Source: Erysipelotrichaceae bacterium
Lineage (GTDB): Bacteria; Bacillota_I; Bacilli_A; ML615J-28; CAG-313
Direction: 5' to 3'
DNA length: 64,000 bases
NCBI GenBank assembly: GCA_015059015.1
Contig: SVBG01000011.1
Location: 1-64,000, forward strand
Of the stretch, positions 18,314-26,500 are shown one piece after another (positions within the stretch are counted from its first letter, which is position 1; the number at the start of each line of letters is the position of its first letter). Below the pieces are notes generated by a model. That model made no database searches. It was not told the DNA's origin and saw only the letters and a program-made list of their open reading frames with translations. The translations under genes were made by a program, and so were the position numbers.

Positions 18314-19027
18314 ATGAAAAGCGATGTAGTATTTAGTATAATTTTTAAGAAATATAAAAAAAATGAATTAATAGTTGCAAGTAAACTATATAAAGAAGAA
18401 TTCAGTTTAGTATTATCTGAGGCTACTTTTTATAAAATTATTGAAAGATTAAAAAATAAGGGGAAAATTATTAGAGTATCAAAAGGAATATATGTAATAC
18501 CTAAAGAAAGTGAATTTGGAATTATACCAATAACTGAAGAAGATATAATTGATGATTATATTGCGGATGAAAAGGGAATGGTGATAGGGTATGGATTGTA
18601 TAATAAATTGAAGCTAACAACACAAATACCATTTTATTTTGAAATATATTCTTCAATAATTACTGAAAATTGTAAACTTATTCAAAATGTTACAATTAAG
18701 TATGCAGATTTAGAATTTACTAAAGAAATAAAGGCTATGGTTGAGTGTTTAGAAGTATTAGAAAATTTTTCTTTTATTCAAGATTTAAATTATTTACAAT
18801 TTATTAAATATACAGAAAATTTTATTAATAATTATAATGATATTATATTAGATAAAGTGTTAAAAAAAATAAAATATAAAAAATCTACATTATCTTTTCT
18901 AAATAATATATTAAATTACTATAATATAAAAAATAATATTACGGATTATTTATCATCGTTTTCAAATTATAAGCATTATAAAATGGGGGAAATTCATGAA
19001 ATTGCTAGAGGATATTACAAAGTTTAA
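18314..19027 (+). CDS. AbiEi-like antitoxin (DUF6088-type)
   Basis: The roughly 237-residue protein starts with a winged helix-turn-helix (about 15-65, SEATFYKIIERLKNKGKIIRV then SKGIYVIP). In AbiE type IV toxin-antitoxin systems this domain binds the promoter, and the remainder neutralises the toxin. ATG 18314 follows GGTGATAAAA; ATG 18302 is in frame but lies within this ribosome site. It overlaps the toxin gene by 32 bases, as expected for a paired operon. Confidence 0.8.
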   Translation: MKSDVVFSIIFKKYKKNELIVASKLYKEEFSLVLSEATFYKIIERLKNKGKIIRVSKGIYVIPKESEFGIIPITEEDIIDDYIADEKGMVIGYGLYNKLKLTTQIPFYFEIYSSIITENCKLIQNVTIKYADLEFTKEIKAMVECLEVLENFSFIQDLNYLQFIKYTENFINNYNDIILDKVLKKIKYKKSTLSFLNNILNYYNIKNNITDYLSSFSNYKHYKMGEIHEIARGYYKV

Positions 19028-19928
19028 TGAATTAGTTGTCAAAGTAGCAAAATGGAAAAATTTGACAAAAGATTCTATAATAAGAGATTTTTATATTGTT
19101 GAATTATTACAAAATTTATCAAATAGTGAATATTTTGAACAATGTGTATTCAAAGGAGGAACATCTTTAAGTAAGTGCTATCCTGGTTCAATAGAACGTT
19201 TTTCTGAAGATATTGATTTAACTTTCTTAGGAATGGATTTAAATAACAATAAATGTGATAAAATTTTAAAAAGAATTGAACAAACGATTATTGGACACTT
19301 TAATTCCGAGAAAATTATTAGTGAACGAAATCAAAGAAATAAAAGTTCATATATATGGAGTGAAAATTATCATAATAAAATAAAACTAGAAATAGGAAGT
19401 CAAATTAGGCCTGATCCCTATTCTAAAAAAGAAGTAAAGTCATACATATTTGAATATCTGGAAATTAATGGATTGCATGATTTAATTAATAAATATGAAT
19501 TAAAAAAGATTCAAATTAATGTCTTAAATATTGAGAGGACGTTTATTGATAAAGTAATGGCAATAAAAAGGCATGCAATTTGCGGAAATTTAAAAAATAA
19601 AGTTAGACATTTATATGATGTTTATAGGCTACTATTAATGAATGACATTCGTGAATTTTTGAATAATAAAAAAGAATTAAAAAGGCTTTTACAACTTACT
19701 AAACAAACTGATTCATTTTATTTAAATAAGCGAAACATCACTGTTGAATATAATTCTATTGGACCATATGATTTTAATTCATGGAAAGAAAAATTAGATG
19801 ATGAGATAAAGAGCATCTATGAAAAATTACATTTAAGTCTTTTATATAAGAGAGAAAAACTAGACTTTAGCGATGTATTAAAAAGTTTAGAATATATTAA
19901 TTCTGTTTTTATCGAAATTGGAGAATAA
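18996..19928 (+). CDS. AbiEii-type nucleotidyltransferase toxin
   Basis: The 310 residues carry the DUF1814/AbiEii nucleotidyltransferase pattern: VFKGGTSLSKCYPGSIERF, then SEDIDLTF (D-x-D, about 69-76), and the conserved NIERTFIDKVMAIKRHA block (about 181-197). Family toxins use nucleotides to modify targets such as tRNA and arrest growth, giving phage abortive infection. The start ATG 18996 is preceded by GGGGGA. It is translated with the overlapping antitoxin. This is likely a mobile or accessory pair inserted between housekeeping units. Confidence 0.87.
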   Translation: MKLLEDITKFNELVVKVAKWKNLTKDSIIRDFYIVELLQNLSNSEYFEQCVFKGGTSLSKCYPGSIERFSEDIDLTFLGMDLNNNKCDKILKRIEQTIIGHFNSEKIISERNQRNKSSYIWSENYHNKIKLEIGSQIRPDPYSKKEVKSYIFEYLEINGLHDLINKYELKKIQINVLNIERTFIDKVMAIKRHAICGNLKNKVRHLYDVYRLLLMNDIREFLNNKKELKRLLQLTKQTDSFYLNKRNITVEYNSIGPYDFNSWKEKLDDEIKSIYEKLHLSLLYKREKLDFSDVLKSLEYINSVFIEIGE

Positions 19929-19940
19929 AATAATATATAA

Positions 19941-19980
19941 GTATTAAATGATTAAACTCATTTAATACCTTTTTCTTTTT
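19941..19980 (+). terminator. Terminator after the AbiE pair
   Basis: GTATTAAATGA and TCATTTAATAC are perfect 11-base arms around six bases, with a T-rich tail. Confidence 0.85.
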
Positions 19981-19995
19981 TTTGATACTATCAAC

Positions 19996-20024
19996 TTGAA
20001 AAAAAATTAGTTTTTTGATATAAT
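19996..20024 (+). promoter_or_regulatory. Promoter of gpmI
   Basis: TTGAAA (19996-20001) and TATAAT (20019-20024) with a 17-base spacer, 42 bases before the start codon. Confidence 0.65.
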
Positions 20025-20065
20025 ATGTAAGGTTATAAATATATTAAAAAATAAGGAGAAAACTT

Positions 20066-21598
20066 ATGAGTACAAAAAAATTAGCAATGCTTGTCATTAT
20101 GGATGGTTATGGAATTAGAAATGTAGTAGAAGGTAATGCTATTGCAAATGCTAAGAAACCTAATCTTGATAAATTATTTAAGAAATATCCTAATACTTTA
20201 ATTGAAGCATCTGGTGAAGCTGTAGGTCTTCCTGATGGTCAAATGGGTAATAGTGAAGTAGGTCATATGAATATTGGTGCAGGACGTGTTGTATTCCAAT
20301 CATTAACTAGAGTTAATATTGCATGTCGTGAAAATACATTACTTTCAATGCCTGCTATTGATAAAGCAATTAAACATGCTATTAATAATAATTCTGATTT
20401 ACATATTATGGGACTTATGAGTGATGGTGGTGTACACTCTCATATCGATCATATCATTTATTTAATGAATGAAGCTAAAAAAGCTGGTGTTAAAAATGTT
20501 TATGTACATTCATTCTTAGATGGACGTGATGTACCACCTCAATCAGCAAAAGAATTTTTAGCAAAACTGGATTCTGCTCGTATTCCTGGTGTTGAACTTG
20601 GTGTTGTTTCTGGAAGATACTACGCAATGGATAGAGATAAGAACTATAACCGTATTCAACTTGCATATGATGCACTTGTGTATGGTAAAGCTCCTGTTAA
20701 AGATTTACTTGGTGGTATTGATGAATCTTATGCTGAAGATATTACTGATGAGTTTGTTAAACCTTATATTGTATGTGATAAAGCTCTTATTAAAGAAAAC
20801 GACTCAGTTATTTTTGCAAACTTCCGTCCAGACCGTGCTATTCAAATGAGTATTGCACTTACTAATCCAACTGAAGCTAAATCTGATAAAGGTAACTTAG
20901 AAAATTATACTGAATTTAAAAACTTATGTTTTGTACAAATGATGTTATATTCTGATAAAGTTAAAGGTGATGTTGCATTTGGTGTTCAAAAATTAGATAA
21001 TATTTATGGTGAAGTTATTGCTGCAAATGGTCTAAAACAACTTAGAATTGCAGAAACTGAAAAATATGCACACGTAACATTCTTCTTTGATGGTGGTGTT
21101 GATAAAGAATTACCTGGAGCTGACAGAATCTTAGTAGCTTCTCCAAAAGTTGCAACATATGATTTACAACCTGAAATGAGTGCTTATGAAGTTACAGAAA
21201 AAGTTCTTGAAGCTATTGAATCTGAAAAATATGATACTATCATTCTTAACTATGCTAACTGTGATATGGTTGGTCATACTACAGTTTATGATGCTGCAAT
21301 AAAAGCTGTTGAAGTAGTAGATGAATGTGTTGGTAAAGTAGCTGAAGCAGTTGTAAAAGTTGGTGGTACAATTATCTTAACAGCTGATCACGGAAATGCT
21401 GATTGTATCTTTGATGAAAATGGTAATCCATTCTCTGCTCATACAACTGCACCTGTTCCATTCTTAATTACAAAAGAAAATGTTGAACTTCATGAAACAG
21501 GTAATTTAGGTGATATTGCTCCTACACTTCTTGAACTTCTTGGTATTACTAAACCAGTAGAAATGTCAGGTAAGAGCATGATTAAAAATTATAAATAG
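20066..21598 (+). CDS. gpmI: 2,3-bisphosphoglycerate-independent phosphoglycerate mutase
   Basis: This glycolytic enzyme interconverts 3- and 2-phosphoglycerate through a phosphoserine and two Mn ions. The 510-residue length is normal. Visible residues: metal-binding MDGYG (D13), catalytic serine in MGNSEVGHMN (S63), FLDGRDVPP, SGRYYAMDRD, ANFRPDRA, NYANCDMVGHT and TADHGNAD. It is a single-gene unit with a good promoter; enolase, the next glycolytic step, is 11 kb downstream. Confidence 0.97.
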   Translation: MSTKKLAMLVIMDGYGIRNVVEGNAIANAKKPNLDKLFKKYPNTLIEASGEAVGLPDGQMGNSEVGHMNIGAGRVVFQSLTRVNIACRENTLLSMPAIDKAIKHAINNNSDLHIMGLMSDGGVHSHIDHIIYLMNEAKKAGVKNVYVHSFLDGRDVPPQSAKEFLAKLDSARIPGVELGVVSGRYYAMDRDKNYNRIQLAYDALVYGKAPVKDLLGGIDESYAEDITDEFVKPYIVCDKALIKENDSVIFANFRPDRAIQMSIALTNPTEAKSDKGNLENYTEFKNLCFVQMMLYSDKVKGDVAFGVQKLDNIYGEVIAANGLKQLRIAETEKYAHVTFFFDGGVDKELPGADRILVASPKVATYDLQPEMSAYEVTEKVLEAIESEKYDTIILNYANCDMVGHTTVYDAAIKAVEVVDECVGKVAEAVVKVGGTIILTADHGNADCIFDENGNPFSAHTTAPVPFLITKENVELHETGNLGDIAPTLLELLGITKPVEMSGKSMIKNYK

Positions 21599-21615
21599 GC
21601 TTTAATACTTATTTT

Positions 21616-21644
21616 TTGAAATAATTTAAAAAATGTAGTATAAT
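21616..21644 (+). promoter_or_regulatory. Promoter of the NifU-like/GGGtGRT operon
   Basis: TTGAAA (21616-21621) and TATAAT (21639-21644) are 17 bases apart. Confidence 0.65.
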
Positions 21645-21676
21645 AAAAGAGAAATAAATTGAAAGGATTTAAAAAT

Positions 21677-22378
21677 ATGGATAACATGAATTACACAAGT
21701 CAAGTTAAAGCAATGTGCCCTGTTAAAGTGGGTGCTAGCCATGGTTGTGCTCCAATCCCTCAAGAAGGTGAATGGACATATTCTCGTAAAATCGAAGACA
21801 TTAACGGTTTTACTCATGGTGTAGGTTGGTGTGCTCCTCAACAAGGTGCATGTAAATTATCATTAAACGTTAAAGGTGGAATCATTCAAGAAGCATTAGT
21901 TGAAACTATTGGTTGTTCTGGTATGACTCACTCAGCTGCTATGGCATCTGAAGCATTAGTTGGTAAAACAGTTTTAGAAGCATTAAATACAGACTTAGTA
22001 TGTGATGCTATTAATACTGCAATGCGTGAATTATTCTTACAAATCGTTTATGGTCGTAGCCAATCAGCATTCTCTGAAGGTGGCTTACACATTGGTGCTG
22101 GTCTAGAAGACTTAGGTAAAGGTTTAAGAAGCCAAGTTGGTACAGCTTATTCAACTTTAGCAAAAGGACCAAGATATCTTGAACTTGCAGAAGGATATAT
22201 TACAAGACTTGCACTTGATGCAAATAACGAAATTATCGGTTATGAATACTTATCTTTAGGTAAATTTACTGATTTCTTAAAGAAAGGTATTAATGCTGAT
22301 GAAGCAATTAAAAAATCAATGGGTACATATGGTAGATTTGCAGATGCTGCTAAATACATTGACCCACGTGAAGAATAG
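21677..22378 (+). CDS. Iron-sulfur scaffold-like protein paired with a GGGtGRT protein
   Basis: The roughly 233-residue cytosolic protein has a NifU/IscU-like core: VETIGCSGMTHSAAMASEALVGKTV (about 80-105) with one cysteine in the IGCSG loop, plus two further N-terminal cysteines (AMCPVKV, GWCAPQ). The ATG at 21677 follows AAAGGA; an in-frame TTG at 21659 is less likely. It is twelve bases upstream of the GGGtGRT gene and under one promoter. Codons are unusually C-ending for the window, as in highly expressed genes. Its function is unproven; a cluster-carrying role is inferred. Confidence 0.78.
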   Translation: MDNMNYTSQVKAMCPVKVGASHGCAPIPQEGEWTYSRKIEDINGFTHGVGWCAPQQGACKLSLNVKGGIIQEALVETIGCSGMTHSAAMASEALVGKTVLEALNTDLVCDAINTAMRELFLQIVYGRSQSAFSEGGLHIGAGLEDLGKGLRSQVGTAYSTLAKGPRYLELAEGYITRLALDANNEIIGYEYLSLGKFTDFLKKGINADEAIKKSMGTYGRFADAAKYIDPREE

Positions 22379-22390
22379 GAGGATACTATA

Positions 22391-23392
22391 ATGGCATTAT
22401 TTGAAAGTTATGAAAGAAGAATTGATCAAATCAATAAATGTTTAAATGAAAATGGTATCAAAGACATCGAAGAAGCAAAAGCAATTTGTGATGCTGCTGG
22501 TGTTGATGCTTATGGTATTACTAAAGGTATTCAACCTATCTGTTTTGAAAATGCTGCATGGGCTTATGTAGTAGGTGCTGCACTTGCTCTTAAGAATAAA
22601 GCTAAAGATGCTGCTGAAGCTGCTAAATGGATTGGTGTAGGTTTACAATCATTCTGTATTCCTGGATCAGTTGCAGATGATAGAAAAGTTGGTTTAGGTC
22701 ATGGTAACTTAGGTGCAATGCTTTTATCTGAAGAAACTAAATGTTTCGCATTCTTAGCTGGGCATGAATCATTCGCTGCTGCTGAAGGTGCTATTGGTAT
22801 TGCAAAAACAGCTAACAAAGTTAGAAAAGAACCATTAAGAGTAATCCTTAACGGTCTTGGAAAAGATGCTGCTAAAATCATTTCAAGAATCAATGGTTTT
22901 ACACTTGTTGAAACTGAATTTGATTACAAAACTGGTGAATTAAAAGAAACTAAAGTTACTCCATATTCAGATGGTGACCGTGGTAAGGTACGTTGTTATG
23001 GTGCTGATGATGTACGTGAAGGTGTTGCAATTATGTGGCATGAAAACGTAGATGTATCAATCACTGGTAACTCAACTAACCCAACTCGTTTCCAACATCC
23101 AGTAGCTGGTACTTATAAGAAAGAAAGAGTACTTGCTGGTAAACCTTACTTCTCTGTTGCATCAGGTGGTGGAACTGGTAGAACTCTTCACCCAGATAAC
23201 ATGGCTGCAGGTCCTGCTTCTTATGGTTTCACTGATACACTAGGTAGAATGCACTCAGATGCTCAATTTGCTGGTTCATCTTCAGTTCCTGCTCACGTAG
23301 AAATGATGGGATTAATCGGTATGGGTAACAACCCTATGGTTGGTGCTACTGTAGCAGTTGCAGTTGCAATTTCTCAAAGTTTAAATAAATAA
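22391..23392 (+). CDS. GGGtGRT family protein
   Basis: The 333-residue protein carries the family-naming motif in VASGGGTGRTLHPDNMAAG (about 255-273) and is otherwise globular, with cysteines at EAKAICDA, QPICFEN and KCFAFLAG. The AGGAGG ribosome site overlaps the end of the preceding gene region. These two genes usually travel together in anaerobic Bacillota; the biochemical activity is, to my knowledge, undefined. The Ser/Gly-rich loop suggests nucleotide or cofactor binding, which is inference. Confidence 0.85.
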   Translation: MALFESYERRIDQINKCLNENGIKDIEEAKAICDAAGVDAYGITKGIQPICFENAAWAYVVGAALALKNKAKDAAEAAKWIGVGLQSFCIPGSVADDRKVGLGHGNLGAMLLSEETKCFAFLAGHESFAAAEGAIGIAKTANKVRKEPLRVILNGLGKDAAKIISRINGFTLVETEFDYKTGELKETKVTPYSDGDRGKVRCYGADDVREGVAIMWHENVDVSITGNSTNPTRFQHPVAGTYKKERVLAGKPYFSVASGGGTGRTLHPDNMAAGPASYGFTDTLGRMHSDAQFAGSSSVPAHVEMMGLIGMGNNPMVGATVAVAVAISQSLNK

Positions 23393-23414
23393 TTTTATTA
23401 AAAATGATTTAAAT

Positions 23415-23456
23415 AAAAAAGTACTTAAAGCACATATGTTTTAAGTACTTTTTTGC
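23415..23456 (+). terminator. Terminator after the GGGtGRT operon
   Basis: AAAAAAGTACTTAAA and TTTAAGTACTTTTTT form a perfect stem ending in Ts. Confidence 0.85.
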
Positions 23457-23479
23457 CCCTTTATTTTTCATATCAAGTA

Positions 23480-23508
23480 TTGCATTTCTTATAAATATTT
23501 GATATAAT
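23480..23508 (+). promoter_or_regulatory. Promoter of the large DUF4011 helicase gene
   Basis: TTGCAT (23480-23485) and TATAAT (23503-23508) with a 17-base spacer. Confidence 0.6.
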
Positions 23509-23541
23509 AATTTTACTATATTTATTAAGGAGGAACCAACA

Positions 23542-26500
23542 ATGGAACCAACTAGAAACGAAGAATTTGATGTTGTAAAAAAACATGATATTAAACATGA
23601 TATTGACATTACACTTAACATTAAAAAAGAGTATAATTATTTATGTTATCAGTGTGATACTTATTATAAAATTCGTAATACTACTCTTAAACAAACTCCA
23701 TTTTCATTAGTTGAATCAATTATTATAACTAATAAAGAGAATATATCTTACAAAGATTTAAGATTAGAGTTTAGTTTTTCACATTATTTAATTGGTATTA
23801 GTGATATTTATTTAAGTTTAGTTAGTGAAAATTCAACTACTAAAGTTACTGAAGGTATTATGACTAAAGTTGATACTGTAGGTCTATATAATATATCTGA
23901 GACTACTCCTATTAATTTACTTGTTAAACTTTATGATAAGAATACTTTATTAAAAGAAGTAACTACTGACATAATTATTACTCCAATGAATGAATCTAGT
24001 CATATTATTGATAATTACGAAATGTTATCTTGTTTCGTAACTCCTAATATTAGTGAAGTTAAAGAAGTAATTAAACATGCAACAAAAATATTATCTGAGA
24101 TTAGAAAAACAGAAAGTGCTTTTGTAGGTTATCAAGCAAATGATATTGATTCAGTTCGTGAAGAAATGATGGCAATATATAATGCATTAAAATCAATAGG
24201 TATTAATTATGCAAATCCACCTGCTAGTTTTAATTTATTCCAAAGTGTTAGACTTCCAAAGAGTGTATTAAATGAAAAGCTTGGTACTTGTTTAGATTTA
24301 GCTATTTTATATTGTGCATGTTTAGAAAATGTTGGTTTAAATCCCATTCTAATTTTAATTGATGGTCATGCTTTTGCAGGATGTTTCTTAAATGATGAAT
24401 GTTTCTTAGAAAAGACTTGTACAGATGTTGGTAAGGTGTTTAATCAATCAGCTAATGATAACCTTGCGATTGAGCTCGTTGAATGTACAATGTATACTGC
24501 ATCAAGTAATCAAACTTTTAATGCAGCTACTAAACAAGCACGTGATCATATTAGACTTTATAACAGTTTCTTTTGTGCTATTGATATTCTTTCTTGTCAT
24601 AAAACTATTTTCCGTCCAATTCCAAGTTTAGAACGTAATGAAAATGGTGATTTTATTATTAATATTGAAGTAGAAGAACAAGATGATTTAAAAAGAAAGA
24701 ATAGCGATAATAATCAAGAAGTTTATGAAGGAATTGAAAAATCAGATAAGTTTAATTACTGGTCTAAAAAACTACTTGATTTAAGTTTAAGAAATAAGTT
24801 AATTAATTTTAAGATTGGTCCATCTAGTCCTCAACTTGTATATAATAGTGCAACTAATATGTTAAATACACTTCTTAAAACAGACAAGATTTATCTATAT
24901 CCGAACGATAAAGTCTTACCAGCTAATACTTATTATGAATATAGGGAAGATTCAACTAATATTGATGATTTAGCTAAACGAGGAGTTTACGCAATTTGTA
25001 CAACTGATACAACTTTAAAAGCTTTATTTAGAGCAGGTAATTCATCAATTGAAGAAACTGGTTCTAATAATTTATACTTAAGTTTTGGTTTAATTAACTT
25101 TACACCAAAAAATTCAAAAAAATCACTTGTTGCACCAGTATTTTTAATTCCTGTTCGTGGTAAGAATAAACGTACTATTAATGGTTATGAAGTAATGGTT
25201 GATAGTGATAATATTGCAATTAATACTACAGTACTTGAATACCTACATCAAACTTGTGATATTTCGTTTGAATCATTATATAATGTTGATAAAGAAATTA
25301 ATAACTTAAATATTTCTTCTGTATTTAATGCAATTAGAGAAAAAACATCTTCTGAATGTATGATTGCAGTTGATGATAATAAAGTATTCTTATCAACTTT
25401 CTCTTTTTCAAACTATATTCTTTGGGAAGATATTCATAATCGAAAAGATCAACTTTTAGAAAATAAAGTTATTAAAGGTTTAGTTGAAGGACTTCCACTT
25501 GAACATGATTTAGAATTTAATTTTGATGTTGATAAAGATTTTAATCCAGATGATCTTGCTATTCCACTATCTGCAGATAGTTCGCAAATTAAGGCGATTG
25601 CTCTTTCAACTAAAGGAGAAAGTTTTGTCCTTGATGGTCCTCCTGGAACTGGGAAGTCACAAACAATTGTTAATATGATTATTAACGCAATGTATAATGG
25701 TAAAACTGTATTATTTGTTGCAGAAAAAATGGCTGCCTTAGAAGTTGTTAAAAAACGTATTGATGATATTAATCTTGGTTGTTTTTGTTTAGAACTTCAT
25801 TCACATAAAGCTCATAAACGTACTGTTTTAGATCAAATTGGAAAAGCGCTGGCTCATGATCATACAAAATCTCCTTCAGAATTTGATGAACAAATTAATG
25901 AGTTAGCACAAAATCGTACATATTTAAATGATTTTATTAAACGTATCCATACTAAAACATTTGTGTATTCTTTACATGATGCGATTGTAAATTATTATTC
26001 TAAAGAAGATTATTTAATTGACTTAAAAATAGATAATAATAGGTTCTTGAATTTAAATGAAAATAATTTAAAAGAAATTGATGAAATTTTTGCAAAACTT
26101 AAAACTATTAAACAACAATATGGAGAGTATACTGATTCACCATTTTATGCATTTGATACATCTAATTACCTTTTTACAATGAAAGAGCATTTATATGATT
26201 TAGTAGTTGATTTAAAAGAAAAACTTGTATTATTAGATGGTAAGTTAAGTGAGTTTAAAGAATATATAAACGCAAACATTAATTTTAGTTTTAGTAATGT
26301 TACAGTCCTTATTAAAATGTTAGAACTTGTTTTAACTAATAAAGTAGTGTTTAATAATTTATATACAGATGATATTATAAATAAAAATACTGGTTCTTTA
26401 AATTTAATTGAGAAAGGTATTGTTTGTAATGAAATATTACAAGAGTTAAATCAAGTATTTAATAGCGATGTGGTATTGATTGATGCTAATGATTTATTAA

